6,521 bases of DNA from an uncultured Ruminococcus sp. (GTDB taxonomy: Bacteria; Bacillota; Clostridia; Oscillospirales; Ruminococcaceae). The notes under the pieces were generated by a model that searched no databases, was not told where the DNA came from, and saw nothing but the letters and a program-made list of their open reading frames with translations. Positions 1-5,996 of the stretch are shown one piece after another. The stretch's first letter is position 1. Each line of letters opens with the position of its first letter. Where the stretch lies: assembly GCA_945835085.1 (NCBI GenBank), contig CAMAIG010000092.1, positions 1 to 6,521 of the forward strand, read 5' to 3'. A program made the position numbers and the translations under genes.

Positions 1-1264
1 CAGTGTCGGTATCGGTATCGGTGTCTGTATCAGTGTCGGTATCTGTATCGGTATCGGTGTCTGTATCGGTATCGGTATCAGTGTCTGTATCAGTGTCTGT
101 GTCGGTATCGGTATCAGTGTCTGTGTCCGTATCAGTGTCGGTATCATTCTCGTCGGGAAGAGGAGTTTCATCAAGGAAGTCCTCTATTGTCTGCTCGTCA
201 GCGCAGGTGCCGCCGAATTCATTTTCACCGGAATAGCTGTTGCAGATGAGCTGACCTTCAAAGTGACAGTCATTTCCGCTGTGAACATCAGAATTAGGAG
301 CAAGAAGTGTTCCCATGGACGCACCTATGCTGATGTCACAGTAACCGGGCAGATTGAAGAGAATGTTCTGGTTGTTTATTGCAGAGGAATCCTTGGACTG
401 GCCAAGAGCCGAACCTGCATAGAAGGTCTGTGCATTTACGCAAAGATCTACTGCGCCATCTCCTGTGATGTTCACAATGGCAATAGAACCGACAGGAACG
501 TCAAATTTCAGGCTGAGCATATAGGATCTGGAGGTAAGCCTGTTAAACTCGGCTACTGAAATATTAAATACGTTGACAGTAGCATTGTCGCCCTTGAATA
601 TTATTTCGCCCGACCAGCTGCCTTCTTCAACAGTTCCGTTTGCATCAAGGTTTGCAAGGGCGTAGGAATTGTAAATAAGGTCGGAAAAAGCCCTGTCTGC
701 GTCAATGCCTGCTTCCTCGGCAGATACATTTCCGTATTTAAAGCAGCCGTCAACGCCGTCGCTATATCCCGAAACAGTTCCGCCAACTACTGTATAGCCG
801 GAGGAGTAATTCTCAGGGATATATGCATTGCCGCCAACGAACATATTTCCTTCGCAGTCGGATTTTGTAACGGTAAAGTCCTCACGGACAAAAACATTAT
901 ATCCCGATGCGGCACTGAGGAGAGATGAAGGAGCAGGATTTTTGATAGTGCCCTCTTCAACATCACCTGCAATATTGTAAAGCTCAGGCTCAGGATCGAT
1001 CGTTCCTCCGAAACTACCGATACCATCTCTGTTTTTGTTTCCGCTGTTTTTGCTTCCGCTGTTATCGCTTTCATTAAACGACTGTTCGTCGTCTTCCTTG
1101 TGCTCGCCCGAGGAAACGCTTACACCGTAGCCTGCCTCGGCACTGTCGATCATTTCTGCACCTGCATTGGTTCCGGGAGCGTTAGCAGCAAAAACGGTCA
1201 GCGCAAAAGCAAATGCACTGAGGGACTGAAAAACCTTGCGTTTTTTATCGGATGTGCTGTTCAT
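1..1264 (-). CDS. Secreted choice-of-anchor A family surface protein with Asp-Thr repeat linker (3' end off window)
   Basis: The frame is open from ATG 1264 to the left edge (421 codons, no stop), so the C-terminus is missing. Residues 1-33 form a signal peptide: KKRK at 7-10, a hydrophobic run at about 11-27, and likely cleavage near 30-36. An acidic, Ser/Asn/Gly-rich spacer follows (about 37-100). From about 120 to 360 comes a domain I recognise as choice-of-anchor A: YNVFV at 122-126, SDCEGN at 135-140, FVGGNA at 142-147, VVGG at 159-162, and near its end a LLAPNSDV stretch (320-327) with EGQLIC (336-341). Seven cysteines (137, 174, 275, 309, 333, 341, 354) could form disulfides outside the cell. 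From residue 374 onward only Asp-Thr dipeptides are seen. In this family the same domain is joined to different wall or membrane anchors; here the anchor (LPXTG, dockerin or other) lies beyond the edge. Its ligand is unknown. It has its own promoter and is not part of the upstream operon. Confidence 0.85.
   Translation of the reverse strand, partial: MNSTSDKKRKVFQSLSAFAFALTVFAANAPGTNAGAEMIDSAEAGYGVSVSSGEHKEDDEQSFNESDNSGSKNSGNKNRDGIGSFGGTIDPEPELYNIAGDVEEGTIKNPAPSSLLSAASGYNVFVREDFTVTKSDCEGNMFVGGNAYIPENYSSGYTVVGGTVSGYSDGVDGCFKYGNVSAEEAGIDADRAFSDLIYNSYALANLDANGTVEEGSWSGEIIFKGDNATVNVFNISVAEFNRLTSRSYMLSLKFDVPVGSIAIVNITGDGAVDLCVNAQTFYAGSALGQSKDSSAINNQNILFNLPGYCDISIGASMGTLLAPNSDVHSGNDCHFEGQLICNSYSGENEFGGTCADEQTIEDFLDETPLPDENDTDTDTDTDTDTDTDTDTDTDTDTDTDTDTDTDTDTDTDTDTDTDTDT
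2..145 (-). repeat. Hexanucleotide coding repeat, 24 Asp-Thr dipeptides
   Basis: Twenty-four tandem 6-base units encode (Asp-Thr)n on the minus strand and continue past the left edge. Only synonymous third positions vary (GAT/GAC; ACC, ACT, ACA, one ACG), and the dipeptide is never broken. This fits an extended acidic linker between the surface domain and its anchor. The array is coding and is not a CRISPR or an intergenic satellite. Confidence 0.95.
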
Positions 1265-1270
1265 AAAAGT

Positions 1271-1280
1271 ATCTCCTTTC
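1271..1280 (-). promoter_or_regulatory. Ribosome binding site of the choice-of-anchor A gene
   Basis: GAAAGGAGAT on the minus strand is a near-perfect Shine-Dalgarno sequence. Its GGAG core ends 8 bases before ATG 1264. It fixes the start of a gene that has no stop in the window, and the signal peptide begins directly at this ATG. Confidence 0.9.
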
Positions 1281-1335
1281 ATAATGTCAGTAAAATATAT
1301 GTACGCATAGTTATAATTCGCCTATTATTAAATAT

Positions 1336-1364
1336 AGTATAGCACACAATATATAATTTGTCCA
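1336..1364 (-). promoter_or_regulatory. Sigma-A type promoter for the choice-of-anchor A gene
   Basis: Reading the minus strand, TGGACA (1364-1359; one mismatch to TTGACA) is followed by exactly 17 bases and then TATACT (1341-1336; one mismatch to TATAAT). The -10 is preceded by TGC, an extended -10 element. Transcription should begin near 1329, giving a 5' leader of about 65 bases. No riboswitch or strong leader hairpin was seen in that leader. Confidence 0.75.
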
Positions 1365-1393
1365 GAGTTTTGTGTGAAATTTTTGGAGGTTTT

Positions 1394-1433
1394 GAAAAAT
1401 CGTTAAATTGTCGAAAAAATGGTTACAAATTGT
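1394..1433. repeat. Two-copy imperfect direct repeat upstream of the promoter
   Basis: On the plus strand, GAAAAATCGTTAAATTGT (1394-1411) is followed by the related GAAAAAATGGTTACAAATTGT (1413-1433). The copies start about 19 bases apart, close to two helical turns. They lie roughly 30-70 bases upstream of the -35 box of the minus-strand promoter. They could be a binding site for a regulator or A-tract upstream elements. The region is AT-rich, so chance similarity is possible. Confidence 0.35.
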
Positions 1434-1473
1434 AATATATTGTACTAATATGCGATAATTAACGGATTACTGC

Positions 1474-1503
1474 AATAAAAAAGCCCGGAGAGAAGTCCGG
1501 ACT
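1474..1503 (-). terminator. Rho-independent terminator after pheA
   Basis: On the minus strand AGTCCGGA (1503-1496) pairs with TCCGGGCT (1489-1482) through 8 base pairs, one of them T-G, around a 6-base loop CTTCTC. A run of six T's (stem end included) follows, then ATT. It lies 25 bases beyond the pheA stop and ends the operon. The other strand has no comparable T-run, so it works in one direction only. Confidence 0.92.
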
Positions 1504-1528
1504 TTGCACTTGCTTTGTGAATAATAAG

Positions 1529-2650
1529 TTAATAAATTTCGCTGAAGTTTCCGAGGAATTTGAAATACCCCATTCCCGATTTGAGATCGTCGAGGAAAGC
1601 GGCTACCTTTCTGTTTTCGTAGGAGCCTTCAAAATCAAGGAAAATGACAGCCTCAAAATCCTTTCCCGCAACGGTCTTGTTGACGATCTTTTTAAGGTTA
1701 AGACCGTACACCGCAAACTTTGTGAGTATTCTGTAAAGTCCGCCGGGAGTATGGGGAACGGAGAAGGAAACTGATATGGTGTTGGCATCTGCAGGGGAGC
1801 AGAAATGCTTCGAGAAGCAGATAAATCTCGTGTAATTGGGATAAGCGTCCGCAGCGTGTTCCTCAACAATTTTCAGACCGTTCATTTCCGCACAGTGTCT
1901 GGAGCATATGCAGCCGATGGTATTGTCGGTGCTGTTTTTAACCATTTCGGCGGCAAGAGCTGTGTTTGTGTAGTCAACAGGCTCAAATCCCTTGCTTTTG
2001 ATATAATTTGAGCATTGAGCAAGAGCCTCATGCTTTGAAAATACCTTTGTAACATTGGCGGGGTCGGTATCGGGCTTAACGGCAAAGCAGTGGGTTATCT
2101 CCACCCGTACAATGTTAGTTATGTAAAAATCATGGCTTGCCATAAGGTTGTAGGTTTCTTCAACGGAGCCTACCGTGGAGTTTTCGAGGGGGAGGATACC
2201 GAAATCCGCTCTGCCTCTTTCCACAAGATCAACCACGTCCTTGAAGCCCGTAACAAAGCGGATAGCCTTGTTTTCACCGAAAAGCTTCACGCAGGCTGCC
2301 TCGGCATATGCTCCCGAGGTGCCCTGGCAGGCGATTACCTGTGCATCGTCGGGATGAAAGAGTCCCGGCTTGTCATATATCTTTCCCCAGGTATATACCT
2401 CAGCCTGAATGCACTTGCTTATGTCCATGACCTCCGTGAACATAACAGCTGCCGCATCAGCCATATGCTCGGGGGAGGCAGCTCTTATTCTGTCAATGAT
2501 CTGCTGCTCCCTGCCCTCCTGCATGATGGGTAGGTCGTTTTCCTTCTTATAAAGGGCAACGCTTTTGCAGACCTCCATTCGCTTGAGAAAAAGCTGGAGC
2601 ATCTGTCCGTCTATGTCATTTATTTCTTTTCTGAGATCATCAAGCTTCAT
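1529..2650 (-). CDS. pheA: Bifunctional chorismate mutase / prephenate dehydratase (P-protein)
   Basis: A cytosolic enzyme of 373 residues that converts chorismate to prephenate and then to phenylpyruvate, the committed branch to phenylalanine. Residues 1-85 are an AroQ chorismate mutase. Aligned with the E. coli enzyme at an offset of 4, R7, R24, K35 and E48 are kept and the usual Asp is Q44. The dehydratase domain spans about 104-280, with GTSGAYAEAA (110-119), the PLENSTVGS motif (154-162) and the catalytic NYTRF (272-276). An ACT regulatory domain follows (about 291-360). Its PGGL (302-305) is close to the family GALV motif, but the ESRP phenylalanine-binding motif reads VNKT (323-326). 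Start: ATG 2650 gives the normal N-terminus; AAAGGA at 2668-2663 is a rather distant ribosome binding site (12 bases). A longer reading from 2743 would overlap the topoisomerase gene and adds no conserved sequence. Last gene before the terminator, with no Phe attenuator or T-box ahead of it. Confidence 0.95.
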   Translation of the reverse strand: MKLDDLRKEINDIDGQMLQLFLKRMEVCKSVALYKKENDLPIMQEGREQQIIDRIRAASPEHMADAAAVMFTEVMDISKCIQAEVYTWGKIYDKPGLFHPDDAQVIACQGTSGAYAEAACVKLFGENKAIRFVTGFKDVVDLVERGRADFGILPLENSTVGSVEETYNLMASHDFYITNIVRVEITHCFAVKPDTDPANVTKVFSKHEALAQCSNYIKSKGFEPVDYTNTALAAEMVKNSTDNTIGCICSRHCAEMNGLKIVEEHAADAYPNYTRFICFSKHFCSPADANTISVSFSVPHTPGGLYRILTKFAVYGLNLKKIVNKTVAGKDFEAVIFLDFEGSYENRKVAAFLDDLKSGMGYFKFLGNFSEIY

Positions 2651-2675
2651 TTTTACAAATTTTCCTTTCAGATAA

Positions 2676-4652
2676 TTATGATATGTCGGCAAGCTCCAGA
2701 TAAGCGCCGCCGTTCTCGGCAATATAGTCCTTTCTGCCATCAAGATTATTGCCCAGCAGAAGATCGAACATATTGGCAGTAGCCTCGGCGTCGGCGGGAG
2801 TGACCTTTATCAGCCTCCTTGTATCGGGGTTCATGGTAGTAAGGGACATCATTTCGGGATCATTCTCGCCAAGACCCTTTGAGCGGTCAAGCTTATATTT
2901 TTCATCGCCTATTTTAGCGAGTATCTCGGTCTTTTCCTTTTCGTTATAGGCAAAATAGGTCATATTCTTTGTGGTTATCTCAAAGAGGGGGGATTCGGCA
3001 ATATAAACGCAGCCCTCCTCGATAAGGGTAGGTGTCAGCCTGTAAAGCATGGTAAGCACCAGCGTGCGTATCTGGAAGCCGTCCACATCGGCATCGGTAC
3101 AGATAATTACCTTGTTCCAGCGGAAATTCTCCATAGAGAAGCTGGAAAGCTCCTTGTTAGCCTTGGATTTTACCTCAACGCCGCAGCCCAGCACCTTGAT
3201 AAGATCGGTAATGATATCGTTCTTGAAGATCTTTTCATAGTCGGCTTTAAGGCAGTTTAGAATTTTTCCTCTGATAGGGATTATCGCCTGAAATTCGGCA
3301 TTTCGGGCAGTCTTGCATGAGCCGAGAGCCGAGTCACCCTCCACTATATATACCTCTCTGCGGGACTTGTCCCTTGTGCGGCAGTCAACGAATTTCTCCA
3401 CCATATTTGCAAGGTCTATCTGCTTGGTGAGATTATTTTTAGTGTTCTGCCTTATCCTTTCGGCGGACTCACGGCTTCTTTTGTTAATAAGCACCTGGTC
3501 GGCGATCTTCGCAGCGTCATCGGGATTTTCAATAAAATAGACCTCCAGCTGATGCTTTAGAAATTCCACCATATTGTCATAAATAGACTTGTTGTTGATG
3601 GCTTTTTTTGTCTGATTTTCGTAGGAGGTGTATGTTGAAAATGTCGATGATATCAGCACAAGGCTGTCTGCAATATCCTCGGGGGAAATGCTCTTTTCGT
3701 TCTTCTGATACTTGTTGTTAGCCTTCAGATAGCTGTCGATAGATGAACGGAATGCCTGTTTTACAGCCTTCTGAGGAGTTCCCTCATATTCAAGGAAGCT
3801 TGAATTGTGGTAATATTCCTGGAAGCTCACTGTCTTTGAGAATGCAAAAGCGCAGGACAGCTTCATCTTGTACTCGGGACGGTCAGCCGCATCTCTGCCC
3901 TTTCTTTCGCAGGAGCAAAACTGCATTGCGGAGATGCCTTCATCGCCCAGTATCTCGGAAAGATAGTCGGTAATGCCGTTTTCGTAGAAAAAGCTTACCT
4001 CGTCAAAGCCGCCGGTCTCCTTTTCGCAGCGGAATATGAAGGTTATCTTAGGATTTACCACCGCCTGCTTTTTGAGAACCGTTTCAAAATATTCTCTCGG
4101 TACGTTAATATCCGTAAATACCTCGGAATCGGGCTTCCAGCGCTGACGGGTGCCCGTAAGCTTTCCCTTGAAGGGCTCTTTTTTCAGCCCGCCGATGTTC
4201 TCGCCCTTTTCAAAGTGAAGGTTATATTTGAAACCGTCACGAATGACCTCAACGTCCATATATTCCGAAGCGTACTGAGTAGCGCAGGCACCCAGACCGT
4301 TAAGACCCAGGGAATATTCATAATCGCTGTCGTCATATTTGCCGCCTGCATAAAGCTCGCAGTAAACAAGCTCCCAGTTCCAGCGCTGCTCTGCATTGTT
4401 GTAGTCAACGGGGCAGCCTCGTCCGAAATCCTGTACCTCCACAGAGTGGTCAAGGTAGCTTGTGACGATTATCTTATCGCCGTTTCCGTTTCGTGCCTCG
4501 TCGATGGAGTTTGAAACTATCTCAAAGACCGAGTGCTTGCAGCCCTCCAGATCGTCCGAGCCGAATATTACCGCAGGACGCTTTCTTACTCTGTCAGCGC
4601 CTTTAAGTATGCTAATGCTGTCGTTATTGTAATTTTCTTTTTTCGGAGCCAT
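2676..4652 (-). CDS. Type IIA DNA topoisomerase subunit B (ParE/GyrB-like; ATPase and TOPRIM)
   Basis: A complete 658-residue B subunit, close to the usual ParE/GyrB length, that binds and hydrolyses ATP to drive strand passage and supplies the metal-binding TOPRIM domain. GHKL ATPase motifs: FEIVSNSIDE at 43-52 (catalytic E44, Mg-binding N48), DFGRGCPV at 75-82, and YAGGKY (101-106) with SLGLNGLGA (114-122), where GyrB usually has SGGLHGVG. The transducer domain has the QTK loop at 347-349. TOPRIM motifs: EGDSA (438-442), PIRGKILN (459-466), DADVDG (520-525) and KGLGE (592-596). All catalytic residues are present, so it should be active. Start: ATG 4652 has AAAGGG 9 bases upstream; a TTG six codons earlier overlaps that site and is less likely. 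The GLNG-type ATP lid is closer to ParE-like proteins, but whether it acts as a gyrase, topoisomerase IV or a third enzyme cannot be told here. No A subunit gene (gyrA/parC) is beside it. It sits 25 bases before pheA in the same transcription unit. Confidence 0.9.
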   Translation of the reverse strand: MAPKKENYNNDSISILKGADRVRKRPAVIFGSDDLEGCKHSVFEIVSNSIDEARNGNGDKIIVTSYLDHSVEVQDFGRGCPVDYNNAEQRWNWELVYCELYAGGKYDDSDYEYSLGLNGLGACATQYASEYMDVEVIRDGFKYNLHFEKGENIGGLKKEPFKGKLTGTRQRWKPDSEVFTDINVPREYFETVLKKQAVVNPKITFIFRCEKETGGFDEVSFFYENGITDYLSEILGDEGISAMQFCSCERKGRDAADRPEYKMKLSCAFAFSKTVSFQEYYHNSSFLEYEGTPQKAVKQAFRSSIDSYLKANNKYQKNEKSISPEDIADSLVLISSTFSTYTSYENQTKKAINNKSIYDNMVEFLKHQLEVYFIENPDDAAKIADQVLINKRSRESAERIRQNTKNNLTKQIDLANMVEKFVDCRTRDKSRREVYIVEGDSALGSCKTARNAEFQAIIPIRGKILNCLKADYEKIFKNDIITDLIKVLGCGVEVKSKANKELSSFSMENFRWNKVIICTDADVDGFQIRTLVLTMLYRLTPTLIEEGCVYIAESPLFEITTKNMTYFAYNEKEKTEILAKIGDEKYKLDRSKGLGENDPEMMSLTTMNPDTRRLIKVTPADAEATANMFDLLLGNNLDGRKDYIAENGGAYLELADIS

Positions 4653-4661
4653 TTTGCCGTT

Positions 4662-4667
4662 CCCTTT
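4662..4667 (-). promoter_or_regulatory. Ribosome binding site deciding the topoisomerase B start
   Basis: AAAGGG on the minus strand lies 9 bases before ATG 4652. The upstream in-frame TTG at 4670 is only 2 bases before this element, so it cannot be served by it. This favours the 658-residue protein beginning MAPKK. Confidence 0.75.
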
Positions 4668-4677
4668 CAAGTGATGA

Positions 4678-5022
4678 TTATCTGCGCTTTTCGGCAGTGA
4701 TGTTTGCTACATTCTTGTCCCTGTAATCGAGGATATACTTGCAGCCTGCAAAGATAAGCCCGAAGAATATGGCAGGACGCCAATCCGCACGGGACTTCCG
4801 GGCGGAAACGTAAACCGCCGCAGGACCGTTCTTTTTGTCAACTGTATAAAGAGCGGCAGGAATGCCGTTTTCAACGACTATCTCCGTGGGGCGGGCGCTG
4901 ATGATCGTTTTCAGCACCACTTCACTTAAAAATGTGGATATGCAGGCAGCCGCAGCGGTCTTGCCCACGGTTTCGATGACCTCTCTCAGGGTCTGTTCGT
5001 CCATAAAATAGCTGCTGTTCAT
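4678..5022 (-). CDS. Small hypothetical protein, 114 residues
   Basis: I do not recognise this protein. It is very likely real: ATG 5022 overlaps the preceding stop as ATGA, and AAGGAGA at 5037-5031 sits 9 bases upstream (measured from GGAG). Residues 1-45 look helical and amphipathic (TLREVIETVGKTAAAACIS). Residues 46-75 look strand-rich (TEIVVENG, AALYTVDKK, AAVYVSARK). A short hydrophobic stretch, AIFFGLIFAGCKYIL (about 84-98), could be a single weak membrane segment or a buried helix, and a charged Arg/Lys tail follows. There are three cysteines (27, 93 and none paired by motif otherwise visible), and no nuclease, DNA-binding or toxin signature. Its place between tadA-GNAT and the topoisomerase gene shows cotranscription but does not indicate function. 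Confidence 0.75.
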   Translation of the reverse strand: MNSSYFMDEQTLREVIETVGKTAAAACISTFLSEVVLKTIISARPTEIVVENGIPAALYTVDKKNGPAAVYVSARKSRADWRPAIFFGLIFAGCKYILDYRDKNVANITAEKRR

Positions 5023-5996
5023 ATTATCGCTCTCCTTTTTGTTTCAAGGTCAAGCTCCATGTAATAATCGTCCATCACAAAGCCGTTTCCGATGTCGGCA
5101 GCGCCCTCGCCGATGGTTTTGTAGCCAAGGGCATTGTAAGCGGCAATGGAGCTGTCGTTGTGCTTGTTAACGGTGAGCCATATAGCTCTTAAACCTCTTT
5201 CACTGGCAATATCCATAAGCATTTCGGTAACTCTCCGTGCATATTTCTTTCCCCGCTCCTCCTTTTTTAGGTAGAGCTTTGAAAGAAAGAGCCTGTCGCC
5301 GTCGGGCTTGATGGCAGTGTAGCCTATATCCTCACCGTTTCGTTTTATGAAATAGTATTCGTAGCCTTCTTTTATATTTTCCTTTTCCGCTTCAAAGGAG
5401 CAGAATTTTTTGACCATATAATCGACCTGCTCCAAGGTTATTATACCGGGAAAATACTCGTGCCAGATGCCGTCTGCAATGACCGATATCCTGCGGAGCT
5501 GATCGTCTGTTTCAGCCTTCACAAGCTTTATTTTATCCATTTTTCTATCCCTCATTTTCCGGAAAAATATTTTAAGAGTACCTGCACATTCGTCCTCCAT
5601 AAATCCACCGCTGATAATGGGACGGTGGTTATAGGGGAGAGAGGACAAGTCCGTGACCGAGCCGAAGGAGCCTGCTTTATTGTCGAAAGCTCCATAAAAG
5701 ACCCTGTCTATCCTTGAATTTATCACAGCCCCCGCACACATGGGGCACGGCTCTAAGGTAACGTACATATCGCAGCCGCTGAGCCGCCAGCCGCCTAAAA
5801 AACGGCTTGCCCTGTCAATGGCTTCAAGCTCGGCATGGGCAAGAGAAGCTCTGAGCCTTTCCCGCCTGTTTCTGCCCTCACCAACGATAAGCCCGTCCGA
5901 GCGTCTTACTATCACAGCGCCAACAGGCACCTCACTCTCTGCGGCGGCTTCCTCTGCAAGCTCCAGAGCTCTGAGCATATATTCCCTGTCCGTCAC
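5019..5996 (-). CDS. tadA: TadA tRNA adenosine-34 deaminase fused to a GNAT acetyltransferase
   Basis: One 325-codon frame encodes two proteins. Residues 1-152 are a full-length TadA, the zinc enzyme that deaminates A34 to inosine in tRNA-Arg(ACG) so that it reads CGN codons. VPVGAV (23-28), the catalytic HAE (H54, E56) and PCPMC (C84, C87 zinc ligands) are all intact. Residues 153-325 are a GNAT-type N-acetyltransferase: acetyl-CoA loop RGKKYA (248-253) and the NDSSIAAYNALGY motif characteristic of the C-terminal half. Its substrate is unknown. Start: GTG 5996 forms a 4-base GTGA overlap with the stop of the preceding gene, and the product then matches the usual TadA N-terminus; an ATG at 6074 would overlap that gene by 82 bases and adds unrelated residues. 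No stop separates the domains, but M153 (ATG 5540) has its own ribosome binding site, so a free GNAT may also be made. The frame overlaps the next gene by 4 bases (ATGA). Confidence 0.9.
   Translation of the reverse strand: MTDREYMLRALELAEEAAAESEVPVGAVIVRRSDGLIVGEGRNRRERLRASLAHAELEAIDRASRFLGGWRLSGCDMYVTLEPCPMCAGAVINSRIDRVFYGAFDNKAGSFGSVTDLSSLPYNHRPIISGGFMEDECAGTLKIFFRKMRDRKMDKIKLVKAETDDQLRRISVIADGIWHEYFPGIITLEQVDYMVKKFCSFEAEKENIKEGYEYYFIKRNGEDIGYTAIKPDGDRLFLSKLYLKKEERGKKYARRVTEMLMDIASERGLRAIWLTVNKHNDSSIAAYNALGYKTIGEGAADIGNGFVMDDYYMELDLETKRRAII
5031..5037 (-). promoter_or_regulatory. Ribosome binding site of the 114-residue hypothetical gene
   Basis: AAGGAGA on the minus strand lies inside the last codons of the GNAT reading frame (the KRRA codons). 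It is correctly spaced for ATG 5022, and supports the small downstream gene as translated. Confidence 0.85.
5540..5553 (-). promoter_or_regulatory. Internal ribosome binding site before the GNAT domain
   Basis: GAGGGA (5553-5548) lies 7 bases before an in-frame ATG (5540-5538) at the exact TadA/GNAT junction, where the protein reads RKMDKIKL. Initiation here would give a separate 173-residue GNAT, a normal length for a stand-alone enzyme. Use in vivo is inferred. Confidence 0.55.

Noticed and set aside
2..145. A regular repeat array that might be taken for a CRISPR or satellite
   Set aside because: The unit is 6 bases with no spacers, and it is in frame with the secreted protein, encoding Asp-Thr throughout.
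3..236. Plus-strand frame encoding a Ser-Val repeat
   Set aside because: It is the antisense shadow of the Asp-Thr repeat, with no ribosome binding site and no recognisable domain; the minus strand gives a family match.
1423..1451. Plus-strand promoter-like pair TTACAA, 17 bases, TAATAT
   Set aside because: It is in a very AT-rich stretch and would only transcribe antisense to pheA; no plus-strand gene follows. An antisense RNA cannot be excluded but has no further support.
2090..2533. Plus-strand frame of 147 codons
   Set aside because: It lies wholly antisense to the dehydratase and mutase domains of pheA, and its product has no recognisable motif.
2651..2675. Possible phenylalanine leader peptide or T-box ahead of pheA
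   Set aside because: The gap is only 25 bases, with no room for a leader or antiterminator; any control must act at the operon promoter or on the enzyme.
2651..2743. Longer N-terminus for PheA from a start at 2743
   Set aside because: It would overlap the topoisomerase gene by 68 bases, and the extra residues do not belong to the chorismate mutase fold, which starts at ATG 2650.
4653..4670. TTG start six codons upstream for the topoisomerase subunit
   Set aside because: The only good ribosome binding site lies within those codons and serves ATG 4652.
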